From contig CAJUHL010000002.1 in assembly GCA_910586425.1 (NCBI GenBank), positions 35,175 through 94,073 of the forward strand: a stretch of DNA of 58,899 nucleotides, given 5' to 3'. Source of the DNA: an uncultured Bacilli bacterium. GTDB lineage: Bacteria > Bacillota_I > Bacilli_A > RF39 > UBA660. The notes below the pieces were generated by a model. It was given only the letters and a program-made list of their open reading frames with translations, had not been told where the DNA came from and ran no database searches. Made by a program: the position numbers and the translations under genes. Below, in pieces: positions 51,415 through 58,804 of this stretch. Each line of letters begins with the position of its first letter. Position 1 is the first letter of the stretch.

Positions 51415-52314
51415 ATGAGCATGATTGATGAGATTTACGGCGGAACAGTAGGAACACAGATGGCAAGCAACAAGCCTGTTTTTGAACTGATTCATGTAAA
51501 CGATATTCGTCCAAATAAATTGAACTTCTTCCATATTTACGATGAGGAAGTCCAAGCGTTAGCAAACGAAATTGAGCGGGAAAATGTTAATAACGGGCGT
51601 GTCTACTATCAAGAAGACAGCGACGGAAAACACTATACTCTGATCGGTGGTGAAACACGTTATAGAGCTTTGCTTCTTTTGTACAATGAAGGTCGCCATG
51701 ATGGCATGTTCCCGATGTATATTGTACGAAAACCGGAAAGTGAAGTTGAAGAACTCTCGATGATTATGGGTGACAACCATCAACGTTATTTGTCCGAAGA
51801 GGATAAAAGAGTCATTATTCAAAATTACGAGAAGGTTTACGAGCATTACAAACAAAAGGACAAAGAGCTGGATCGTCAAATAAAATCTGCCGAAAATCCG
51901 TTGCAAGCTGAGCTTTTGGAAGAAAAAAGGTGCATCCAAAAAGGTACTTCAAAAAGAGATTGGATCGCCACGAAAACCAATTTTATCAATCGGGATGGAA
52001 CAAACATTTCTGGGCGACAAGTTCAAAAGTATTTGACGGGCGAATTTTCCGGAAAAGAGCAGAAAAAAGAACCCGCAAAGAAGCCAAAAGAAAAAGCTAC
52101 TTCGGAATCGACGAATGCGATCAAAGAAGTGCTAAAAGCCGTAAAACAGCATCTGGTTGATGTGACGGACGCAGGAATCAACATTACTGAAAAAAAGCTC
52201 ACGATCACGTATGCGAATATATACGATCTGGATCGTATCTTGGGAGCTTTGAAAGATGATGAAGAATTGAATCATATTACTTCATCGTTTATTCGAGCGG
52301 AAAGGTCAAAGTGA
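51415..52314 (+). CDS. ParB-like partition protein
   Basis: The 299-residue protein has a ParB/Spo0J N-terminal domain: box with GGETRYRA (G78-A85) in the place of GERRYRA, and DNHQRYL (D120-) in the place of ENxQR. The C-terminal half is a Lys/Glu-rich linker and a small end domain. It is separated from the ParA gene by 3 kb and has its own promoter, unlike usual parAB operons. ATG 51415 follows GGAGAGGAG; the GTG at 51373 lies in the leader hairpin. Confidence 0.8.
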   Translation: MSMIDEIYGGTVGTQMASNKPVFELIHVNDIRPNKLNFFHIYDEEVQALANEIERENVNNGRVYYQEDSDGKHYTLIGGETRYRALLLLYNEGRHDGMFPMYIVRKPESEVEELSMIMGDNHQRYLSEEDKRVIIQNYEKVYEHYKQKDKELDRQIKSAENPLQAELLEEKRCIQKGTSKRDWIATKTNFINRDGTNISGRQVQKYLTGEFSGKEQKKEPAKKPKEKATSESTNAIKEVLKAVKQHLVDVTDAGINITEKKLTITYANIYDLDRILGALKDDEELNHITSSFIRAERSK

Positions 52315-52517
52315 TGGAAAAGATAAAACAATGCCTTTCCCACGCAGTGAAGTTATTGCCCTATGGATTTATGCTTTTGATAGCGATGTTTATCGGCTAT
52401 TGGGCTAAAAACTGGATTGAATTGATTTTGGGAATGCTTTTGTTCGATATGATTATCATTTGCTATGAACTAAAGTTTTCTAAACAACAAAAATATGAAG
52501 AAAGTGAGGAAAAATGA
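52314..52517 (+). CDS. Small membrane protein
   Basis: The 67-residue protein has two hydrophobic segments (about 16-32 and 36-53), then a charged tail. ATG 52314 overlaps the ParB stop (TGATG), and its own end overlaps the next gene by 4 bases. Function unknown. Confidence 0.58.
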   Translation: MEKIKQCLSHAVKLLPYGFMLLIAMFIGYWAKNWIELILGMLLFDMIIICYELKFSKQQKYEESEEK

Positions 52518-52846
52518 CAATCGTTGACACTTTGGATGTAGTTTGTGAAGTAATAAAAGAATCATCCACACATGAAATTAGCAATTGGAAAAAGAACATG
52601 TATTTTGGTTACGATCAAGAAATCATAATTCGTAATCCAAAAAAATATCTTGTATTGGTAATAAGAAGTGCTTTTGAAAGAACTCTTCATGTTGGGTTTG
52701 ATCGAGCGGTGCTTGATGCGAAAGAAAAAACACTGATTTTATCTAAAAACGATGCAAATTGTCGAAAGGTGACTGATCGAATCCATGTTGATCAGTATGA
52801 CAGTCTCTATTTTTTAGAGGTATCTTGTATTGCTGATAAAAATTGA
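52514..52846 (+). CDS. Hypothetical protein, 110 residues
   Basis: This is a soluble protein with alternating strands and helices (IIIRNPKKYLVLVIRSAFER; ending SLYFLEVSCIADKN). It is translationally coupled (ATGA-type overlap) to the small membrane protein. No family is recognised. Confidence 0.55.
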   Translation: MTIVDTLDVVCEVIKESSTHEISNWKKNMYFGYDQEIIIRNPKKYLVLVIRSAFERTLHVGFDRAVLDAKEKTLILSKNDANCRKVTDRIHVDQYDSLYFLEVSCIADKN

Positions 52847-52872
52847 AACCGTAAAATAGGAAGGAAATTAAA

Positions 52873-53214
52873 ATGAGTTTTTCAAAAACTGTACGAAAAA
52901 AGGTGTACGATAAATTCGGTAGACGTTGTGCTTATTGCGGTGAAAAAATTGAATTGAAAGATATGCAAGTCGATCATGTCAAATCTATTCGTCAAGGTGG
53001 AACAGATGATTTTGACAATTTGTTTCCTAGCTGTCGATCATGCAATCATTACAAGAGATCAATGGACTTGGAAGGATTTAGAGAGTATTTAAAAACATTG
53101 CATGAACGAATCGCTAAGAATTACATCGTGAAAGTAGGTATGAATTATGGAATGGTTGATTTAAAACCATTCGATGGAACTTTCTATTTTGAATTTTTCA
53201 ACGCTACAAAGTAG
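52873..53214 (+). CDS. HNH endonuclease family protein
   Basis: The 113-residue protein has CAYCG (two cysteines), then MQVDHVKSIRQGGTDDFDNL with the catalytic DH, and CRSCNHYK: the full C-x2-C / DH / N / C-x2-C pattern of HNH nucleases. It is a stand-alone nuclease, perhaps used in DNA processing or against competing DNA. AGGAAGG precedes ATG 52873. Confidence 0.88.
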   Translation: MSFSKTVRKKVYDKFGRRCAYCGEKIELKDMQVDHVKSIRQGGTDDFDNLFPSCRSCNHYKRSMDLEGFREYLKTLHERIAKNYIVKVGMNYGMVDLKPFDGTFYFEFFNATK

Positions 53215-53313
53215 AAACAAAATTAAAAAATGGGGAATAAAGGATGTAAAAAATAAGGAGAAAAAGGGAGTTTCCTCTCATGATGAATCATGTATATCCG
53301 CTCCGAAAATTGT

Positions 53314-53625
53314 ATGAACAAGGTAATCATGACTGGGCGTATTTCGACGAATTTGGAATTGAAAACTTTTGGGGAATCGAAAGTCGTTAATTTCGATTTA
53401 GCTGTGAAAGAAAAAGAAACATTGTTTGTAGCCTGCACCGCATGGAACAAGACCGCTGAAATGTTGTGCAAATACACTGACAAAGGATCGCATATCTTGG
53501 TGGAAGGAAAGTTAGCTAAAAACGAATATGTCAATAAGAATGGAAACAAAATTCAGAAAATGTTTATTCATGTAGAGAGAATAGAATTTTTGAGTTTTAA
53601 AAACAAGGGAACGCAGGATGAATAA
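53314..53625 (+). CDS. ssb: Single-stranded DNA-binding protein
   Basis: The 103-residue protein has the OB-fold pattern of SSB: MNKVIMTGRISTNLELKTFG at the start, FVACTAWNKTAEMLCKYTDKG in the middle, VEGKLAKNEY later. It is short and lacks the usual acidic C-terminal tip (DDDIPF), so it probably does not recruit host proteins in the usual way. The start is unusual: no ribosome site is seen before ATG 53314 (nor before ATG 53290), but a 36-codon frame (53281-53391) after AGGGAG overlaps it and may couple translation. Confidence 0.8.
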   Translation: MNKVIMTGRISTNLELKTFGESKVVNFDLAVKEKETLFVACTAWNKTAEMLCKYTDKGSHILVEGKLAKNEYVNKNGNKIQKMFIHVERIEFLSFKNKGTQDE

Positions 53626-54640
53626 ACACACCTGTGTTCCTTTGGAACTTGTAAAGCAATATTCTCGAAAATACACGAATTGCTGGGAAAAAATCGACTA
53701 TGAGAAATCTGGTTTCAACGAAGAATATCCAGCAATAAAATCAATCGCTCGTGTAGTCATGAGCAAAAAACGGAAAAATTCGGATAAGATCGCCTATATG
53801 CATGATACAACGATCGACTTGGAAATGCTTTATGCTTTGAGTTTGTGGAGAAAAAATAAGCAAATTTATAGTTTTTTTGGTGAACTGGAAGAACTTTTGT
53901 ACGAACAATCTACGGATGATTTTAGTGTTCCTGTAGATGTTTTACAAAATCTTCCTTTTCCGTGTATTTTCATTGAAACAAAAAAATTGGATATGATGGA
54001 TGTGCTTGGCTTTTTTGCCTTTTATCTGGTAAAAGAAAACAAGAAGCAATTTCGATTGATGCTCGTCACAAAAGATTTTTTACTTCCGGTACCGGTTTAT
54101 TTGGCAAAGAATCAAAACATAAAGAATGTGTTCTCTCAAATATTTGACCGCTATTCGTCTTTTACGCAAAAAAGGCATCCATGTCCTGAACAGGATTACA
54201 AAAGGCAAGCCGATCAATATATTCATGTCGTCAATTCAGCGATGCAGCTTCTTCTTTACATTTGTGCTCAGAATGCGGAGATAAGTGAAAAGATTGAAAG
54301 TAGAAAGGCATATAAGAAAAGCCTTGAAAATATAAAAGATCAGTTTAAAGAAGTAAGACAGTTTGAGTGTGGAAAGAAGACTTCGGAAATTATTAGAAAA
54401 ACATTCAAAACACATTCTTCCGAAATGGCGGACGATGAACCGCAAATCGTTTTCTTGCAAAAGACTGGAAACAAAAAAAGACCACATGTTCGTAAAGGGC
54501 ATTGGCATCATTATTGGATCGGGAGCAAGAAAGGGAAGAATCGTCAGCTAAAATTAAACTGGATCGCTCCGTCGATCATTCACCAAGAGGTGTTCGATGA
54601 AGCGAAAATTCCGACTACAATCAATCAAATTTATGATTAA
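53618..54640 (+). CDS. Candidate AcrVA2-like anti-CRISPR protein
   Basis: The 340-residue protein has the C-terminal signature RPHVRKGHWHHYWIGSKKGK then LKLNWIAPSI. This looks like the end of AcrVA2-family proteins, which are about 320 residues long and spread among mobile elements. AcrVA2 itself blocks Cas12a by acting on its message during translation; homologues in hosts without Cas12a are known, so the target here is open. The N-terminal two-thirds is not distinctive. It overlaps ssb by 8 bases. My assignment rests on the C-terminal motif and length and needs a profile search. Confidence 0.55.
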   Translation: MNKHTCVPLELVKQYSRKYTNCWEKIDYEKSGFNEEYPAIKSIARVVMSKKRKNSDKIAYMHDTTIDLEMLYALSLWRKNKQIYSFFGELEELLYEQSTDDFSVPVDVLQNLPFPCIFIETKKLDMMDVLGFFAFYLVKENKKQFRLMLVTKDFLLPVPVYLAKNQNIKNVFSQIFDRYSSFTQKRHPCPEQDYKRQADQYIHVVNSAMQLLLYICAQNAEISEKIESRKAYKKSLENIKDQFKEVRQFECGKKTSEIIRKTFKTHSSEMADDEPQIVFLQKTGNKKRPHVRKGHWHHYWIGSKKGKNRQLKLNWIAPSIIHQEVFDEAKIPTTINQIYD

Positions 54641-54657
54641 AAAAAGAGAAAAAGAGT

Positions 54658-54686
54658 TTGTATCACTACATATTATGTAGTATAAT
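54658..54686 (+). promoter_or_regulatory. Regulon promoter 5 with 17-bp operator
   Basis: TTGTAT (54658-54663), 17-bp spacer, TATAAT (54681-54686). Operator ACTACATATTATGTAGT (54665-54681) is a perfect palindrome in both 6-base arms. Leader hairpin AAGGT-AAG-ACCTT before GGGGAGAACAAC. Confidence 0.85.
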
Positions 54687-54725
54687 AAAGACAGATAAAA
54701 GGTAAGACCTTGGGGAGAACAACAT

Positions 54726-55175
54726 ATGAAAAAATTCTATATTGTAAATGAAAAACGGTTAGAAATCAGTTATCCACGTGAAGCCAAAAAAATAATTCGT
54801 GGATTAACCATTGAGGAAGCGATTAACGAGCATATGGGCGAAGATGAGGACAACTATGCACTTGTCATCACAACAGATAAGCAGGTTGCTGAAAAAGCAC
54901 TGAAAGAGTATCAAAGTGAATGTCGATATAATCCTTATAATAAAGTTTACTTAATTGAGTATGCGACTTTAGAGGAAATTGAAATCGAACTTGACGATGT
55001 ATGGGATGAAGATGATCGCAAGAGACTTGAATCCTTTAAGGGTACAATCGAAGGCAATGATATGGATATGAAGGTATCGTATGAGCTTTTTAACCTCATT
55101 GAAGAAAATTATAAATACTTGGATTTTTATTATAACAACGATTTTGTCAAACTAAAAATCACGGATTTTGATTAA
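54726..55175 (+). CDS. Acidic hypothetical protein, first gene of the parA ribozyme operon
   Basis: The 149-residue acidic protein (starting MKKFYIVNEKRLEISYPREA) has segments such as GEDEDNYALVITTDKQVAEKA, possibly a small alpha/beta fold. No family is recognised. It has the regulon leader and start site, and ribozyme 3 follows its stop by 11 bases, separating it from parA. Confidence 0.62.
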   Translation: MKKFYIVNEKRLEISYPREAKKIIRGLTIEEAINEHMGEDEDNYALVITTDKQVAEKALKEYQSECRYNPYNKVYLIEYATLEEIEIELDDVWDEDDRKRLESFKGTIEGNDMDMKVSYELFNLIEENYKYLDFYYNNDFVKLKITDFD

Positions 55176-55186
55176 AGAATCGAATA

Positions 55187-55248
55187 ATCACCCTGACGAG
55201 TCTTGGAAGATTAAGACGAAACACAAGCAAACAGCTTGTGTCGGTGAT
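55187..55248 (+). ncRNA. Hammerhead ribozyme 3 (type I), upstream of parA
   Basis: Stem I ATCACC (55187-55192) with GGTGAT (55243-55248); core CTGACGA (55193-55199; the variable seventh base is C); stem II GTCTT/AAGAC; GAAA; stem III CACAAGC/GCTTGTG; cleavage after C55242. The freed 5' end can form GGTG (55243-55246) with CACC (55257-55260), directly before AAGGAGAACAAC of parA. Confidence 0.92.
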
Positions 55249-55276
55249 AGAAAAGACACCAAGGAGAACAACAACT

Positions 55277-56185
55277 ATGGCAATTACTTATAACATTTTG
55301 AACCGCAAAGGTGGCGTAGGCAAAACGGAAACCGCCTTGAACATGGCATACGGGCTTTCGCAAGCTGGTTATAAAACTTTGTTTATTCCGCTTGATCCAC
55401 AGGCAAACGGTCAATCCACCCTGCTAAAAGATGATAACGAAGTCAGTGAACAGGATGCGATCAACATTCGGGAATGGTACGACGAATGCAAAGATGCGAA
55501 CGGCATCTTGAAAAGTTATAAAGCATTGGCATCAAGAGGATTTACGAAAGAACGAAAATATCAGACGGATATTAACGACGTTCTCAAAAAACCTATTTTG
55601 GTAAAGGATGCGATTTACAAGACGAAATATCCAAACTTGGATATTATTCCTGCATCGGATGAATTGTCGATGACCGACGGATTCTTGAAATTGTCGGGTA
55701 AAAATCCATCTGCAAAATTACGTACAGCACTTTCCTATGTTGACAATGATTACGATGTAATCATCATTGACAATAGCCCGTTTGAAAGTTCGCTCACCTA
55801 CAACGGCGTGTGTGCATGTTGTCATGAAGGGGACACAATTATTGTTCCTCTGAATATTTCCGATCGCTCTATCAACGGATTGGGTGCCACGATTGAGATT
55901 TTGATCGAATGGATTAAAGAAGAACGTCTTCCTTATGACGTAAAATTGCTGATTACGTTGAAACAACGGAACAAAATCAATGAGGAGTGGATTAAAACTT
56001 TGCGTCATATCTTTCCAGAAAGAGTGTTCAAACAGGAAATTCGTTTTCAAGGAAAACCAGTCGAATTGGCAGCACTCAACAATCGCATCCTGCTAGAAGA
56101 TCCTTTGACTTCGGGCGTAAAGGAAGACTATCAAAAATTCCTTCATGAGATTATGGAAGACTTACAAAGCAAGTTAGGGCATTAG
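55277..56185 (+). CDS. parA: ParA-type partition ATPase
   Basis: The 302-residue protein has the deviant Walker A motif KGGVGKT (K11-T17), Walker A' LDPQANGQST and IIIDNSP. It lacks an N-terminal DNA-binding domain, so it is of the shorter ParA/Soj-like type. It would work with the ParB-like protein at 51415 or the small proteins that follow to keep the element. ATG 55277 follows AAGGAGAACAACAACT; the in-frame extension to 55238 starts inside the ribozyme and is rejected. Its dose is probably set by the operator and the ribozyme. Confidence 0.92.
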   Translation: MAITYNILNRKGGVGKTETALNMAYGLSQAGYKTLFIPLDPQANGQSTLLKDDNEVSEQDAINIREWYDECKDANGILKSYKALASRGFTKERKYQTDINDVLKKPILVKDAIYKTKYPNLDIIPASDELSMTDGFLKLSGKNPSAKLRTALSYVDNDYDVIIIDNSPFESSLTYNGVCACCHEGDTIIVPLNISDRSINGLGATIEILIEWIKEERLPYDVKLLITLKQRNKINEEWIKTLRHIFPERVFKQEIRFQGKPVELAALNNRILLEDPLTSGVKEDYQKFLHEIMEDLQSKLGH

Positions 56186-56187
56186 CA

Positions 56188-56391
56188 ATGGAAAAGATTG
56201 TAAATTGCAAAAGGCTCATTGGAGCCTTGGAACGTGTTCTTTATGCTGAGGATGTGAAGCAACGCATTCATGTCCTCGCAAAAGAATTGAACTATGACGA
56301 AGAACAATTAGAAACTGATCTTCGTGCGTTAGAAGAAAGCCGTCTTATTTATATTTTGGGGGAGAATGATGACACAACAAATAAAGAATAG
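56188..56391 (+). CDS. Small winged-helix-like protein after parA
   Basis: The 67-residue protein (AEDVKQRIHVLAKELNYDEEQ, then LRALEESRLIYIL) looks like a small winged helix with the final beta hairpin. It begins 2 bases after the parA stop. In this place it may be a partition partner or autoregulator (inference). It overlaps the next gene. Confidence 0.55.
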   Translation: MEKIVNCKRLIGALERVLYAEDVKQRIHVLAKELNYDEEQLETDLRALEESRLIYILGENDDTTNKE

Positions 56392-56644
56392 TAGTATTGA
56401 AGCATGGATGCTTCAATGTTTAGAAATGAACGGAAACTGCCTTATTGGCAATAAAAGGATTAGAAATCATGGCATTGAAAAAATAGAAAAGGATTTTCAA
56501 ATTTGGGGAAAACCCGTATATATCGAAGCAATTCTAAATGGAGGAATTATAGATTCTGCTCCATTTATTCGGGCTGGAAACAAAAAGGCAATCAATCGTG
56601 ATTTGTCTTTCATCGCTTATTTAAAAAAGGAGAAGCATATATGA
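56369..56644 (+). CDS. Hypothetical protein, 91 residues
   Basis: This small soluble protein has no recognised family. GGGGGAGA lies next to two adjacent ATG codons (56366, 56369); the second gives better spacing. It overlaps the previous gene and ends with ATGA overlap to the next. It belongs to the parA operon by position. Confidence 0.5.
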   Translation: MTQQIKNSSIEAWMLQCLEMNGNCLIGNKRIRNHGIEKIEKDFQIWGKPVYIEAILNGGIIDSAPFIRAGNKKAINRDLSFIAYLKKEKHI

Positions 56645-57018
56645 AAAGTAAAGCTCCACTTCTTATTGCGTTGGATTTTCTTGTTTTGTGGGCGATGCCT
56701 ATTGCTGTTAAATCATTTTTTGAAAATGTAAGTCCGTTTATGGGAATGCCGATCTTTATTGTTTTAGTAGGTTTGGTTTATATAGTGAACAAAAGTTTTT
56801 TGATAAATCTTCCTAGGGCTGGTTTAGAACATAAAAGAATGACAAAATATATTATCAGCTTTATGTTTGCTTTTTCTGTGACTTTTAATTTGATGGATAC
56901 CTTGGCGTATGTTCCCGGCTGGTATCTTCCAAATTTATATATACGGTTTTTGTTATCGTTAATGTGGTCGGTAGCTTCCACTATAGCCATGACGAATGAA
57001 GAAAGGAGAAAAAAGTAA
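56641..57018 (+). CDS. Small polytopic membrane protein
   Basis: The 125-residue protein has three or four hydrophobic segments (about 7-24, 29-50, 72-90 and 98-116). ATG 56641 overlaps the preceding stop (ATGA), and its own stop overlaps the next ATG (TAATG), so it sits in a tightly packed operon. AAAGGAG lies upstream. Function unknown. Confidence 0.58.
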   Translation: MKSKAPLLIALDFLVLWAMPIAVKSFFENVSPFMGMPIFIVLVGLVYIVNKSFLINLPRAGLEHKRMTKYIISFMFAFSVTFNLMDTLAYVPGWYLPNLYIRFLLSLMWSVASTIAMTNEERRKK

Positions 57019-57257
57019 TGTCATGTATTTATTTTGAAATCAAACGTCTTGAAAAATTATATGTTGCTGTAACACCGTCAGATGGACAGGGAAGACCTGT
57101 CGAATTTTCGGATGAAGATATTTCGGATGAAGATATAATACATTTGAAAAAATATATTTCAGATGTATTTAAGGTTGAGATTTCTAACATAAAGAAAATT
57201 TCAAAAGAAGATTATGAGCTAATGTCTAGCGATACAAACAAAGTATTTGATGCTTGA
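57018..57257 (+). CDS. Small acidic protein with SDEDI repeat
   Basis: The 79-residue protein has a short tandem duplication SDEDISDEDI (about residues 31-40), encoded by near-identical 15-base units (TCGGATGAAGATATT and TCGGATGAAGATATA). AAAGGAG precedes the ATG. No family is recognised. Confidence 0.55.
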   Translation: MSCIYFEIKRLEKLYVAVTPSDGQGRPVEFSDEDISDEDIIHLKKYISDVFKVEISNIKKISKEDYELMSSDTNKVFDA

Positions 57258-57269
57258 AAGGAAACAAAG

Positions 57270-57503
57270 ATGAAAAAAGAAGTATTAGAAGAGGCAATGA
57301 GTTTAGCAGACAGAATAAATCGGTTAGATCAACTGGTAAAATTACTAGAAAATAGTACACAGGTTTTTTTATCGGAGAAATTTGATCCATCTGGTGGTTA
57401 TATGTATGGTTCATTTCCACTTGATAAAGAGTTAAAAGATAAAATTACCGAGATTGTTAAGGAATATAAGAAAGAATTACAAGAAAGATTAGATAATCTT
57501 TAA
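57270..57503 (+). CDS. Small helical protein
   Basis: The 77-residue, mostly helical and charged protein (LADRINRLDQLVKLLENSTQ) has a coiled-coil-like N-terminus and second helix at the end. GAAAGGA precedes ATG 57270. It is the last gene of the parA operon before a strong terminator. Confidence 0.55.
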   Translation: MKKEVLEEAMSLADRINRLDQLVKLLENSTQVFLSEKFDPSGGYMYGSFPLDKELKDKITEIVKEYKKELQERLDNL

Positions 57504-57517
57504 AATTCATTCAATGT

Positions 57518-57552
57518 AAAAAGGAAGCTCGACTGCAAAACTTCCTTTTTAT
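57518..57552 (+). terminator. Terminator of the parA operon
   Basis: AAAAAGGAAG (57518-57527) pairs with CTTCCTTTTT (57541-57550) around a 13-base loop. The core is similar to the GGAACTCAGTTCC terminators but lacks their palindrome. Confidence 0.75.
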
Positions 57553-57603
57553 TTGTTTCTTGTTGTGCTATTCTGATATATAGATATAGAGAGGGAAGAC
57601 ATT

Positions 57604-58110
57604 ATGATTAAACAGTATGATGAATTTATAAAGATGAAGCTAAAAGAAATGAGCAAAGCCATGAGCGATATGACTTTCACTTACATTGATCCAGAAACAA
57701 AATCGCCGACAAAAGTTCCGGCAGGGCATTATGAAAAGGTATTGAATCAAGTGAAAGAACAAAGTTTGGCAGATATTGTTCAGGTAAATTTGCTTAATAC
57801 AATGTATGTCCAACTAAAAGCAATCCGTGACGAAGATCCAAAATATTTCAGACAGGCAATGGTTTGTTTGGACATGGGATTGAAACCTAGCGATATGAGG
57901 GTCAATGAGCGTATTGCATTATCAGTTACAAACGATATGCTGGACGAAATGACAAAGGAAAAGAAAAAGGATTTTCACCTTCTGGATGCTAATATTATTG
58001 ATTGTTTTGAAAATGCTAAAAATGATCCTCAAATACAAGTTTCCTATATGGAAGGTGATGAAATCAATCAAGATGATTATGAGGAAGATGAAGAATACTC
58101 ATTTTGCTAA
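57604..58110 (+). CDS. Hypothetical protein with DDYEEDEEY end
   Basis: The 168-residue, helical, charged protein has no known family. The end reads NQDDYEEDEEYSFC, a possible relative of the acidic DYE tails, here followed by a few more residues. GAGAGGGAAG precedes ATG 57604. It is the last clear gene of the element; beyond it only remnants and the tRNA gene are seen. Confidence 0.6.
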   Translation: MIKQYDEFIKMKLKEMSKAMSDMTFTYIDPETKSPTKVPAGHYEKVLNQVKEQSLADIVQVNLLNTMYVQLKAIRDEDPKYFRQAMVCLDMGLKPSDMRVNERIALSVTNDMLDEMTKEKKKDFHLLDANIIDCFENAKNDPQIQVSYMEGDEINQDDYEEDEEYSFC

Positions 58111-58253
58111 ACAAAAAACGACTCTATGAAGTCATTTTTTAAAAATTGTCCTGATGACACGAATATGATACGAAACGTTTTCAAAATACAAATAAAATAA
58201 GAATTTTTAGACAAATAAGATATTGTATTCTTTTTAAAACAAGGCTATACTAA

Positions 58254-58405
58254 TTCACAAAGAATACATTAAATAATATAAGAAAACTTGCCCCTGCAGA
58301 TAATTTTATTTTTTCAAGGCTTGCAGAGAGACATTATAGACTAAAAAGACCTTTAAAAGATACATTTCGGGAGATTGAAAATGAGCTAATACAAAATAAT
58401 CGTTA
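58254..58405 (+). pseudogene. Decayed coding remnant without start codon
   Basis: A frame without ATG or GTG start runs from 58254 to a stop at 58403-58405. It reads like a protein end (FIFSRLAERHYRLKRPLKDT, then REIENELIQNNR). It has no ribosome site. It may be the 3' remnant of a gene cut by element insertion or deletion; family not recognised. Confidence 0.35.
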
Positions 58406-58508
58406 ACAAAATAGTATTCTATAATAATATTGTAATAAGTTAAGAAACAGACAAACAAGAATAATTTGACAAACAGTAAATAATACAGCCTCATTAGGGG
58501 ATGTTACC

Positions 58509-58640
58509 ATGAAAATGGATATCACAAATAGAGAGACTAAAATAGTCTATATAAAGTACAATAAAAAGCGTGCCCTTTATAGCACAAACTTTATTAGATG
58601 GTATATGACATCAATTGAACGAATAAGAGACTTTTTGTAA
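58509..58640 (+). pseudogene. Short reading frame, possibly a LysR-type C-terminal remnant
   Basis: The 43-codon frame starts at ATG 58509, 8 bases after AGGGG, and ends inside a terminator. Part of it (KIVYIKYNKKRALYSTNFIR) vaguely resembles the last segment of LysR-type substrate-binding domains. It may be a gene remnant or a chance frame. Confidence 0.3.
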
Positions 58641-58649
58641 GTCTCTTTT
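58625..58649 (+). terminator. Terminator at the end of the short frame
   Basis: AAGAGACTT (58625-58633) and AAGTCTCTT (58639-58647) pair perfectly around TTTGT, followed by a few T. Confidence 0.65.
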
Positions 58650-58777
58650 CCTTATAATAATAGCAACTGAACAAAGGTATTTTTGGTCTTGTTTTATGTC
58701 AATATTATCTCTTTTTTTATTATAAAAGTAGTATCATTTATATAGTGAAAATATTGACATTCTCCTTTAAAATAAAT

Positions 58778-58804
58778 AAAAAGTCTTGAATTACAAGACT
58801 TTTT
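58778..58804 (-). terminator. Terminator of tRNA-Ser
   Basis: An 11-bp stem (AAAAAGTCTTG with CAAGACTTTTT) and 5-base loop, with a T-rich tract on the - strand. It lies 9 bases beyond the tRNA 3' end. Confidence 0.75.

Noticed and set aside
58145..58185. Fourth hammerhead ribozyme (CCTGATGA ... GATACGAAACG)
   Set aside because: The core words are present but no stem II forms between them, and stem III and a GTC cleavage site are missing. At best a decayed copy.
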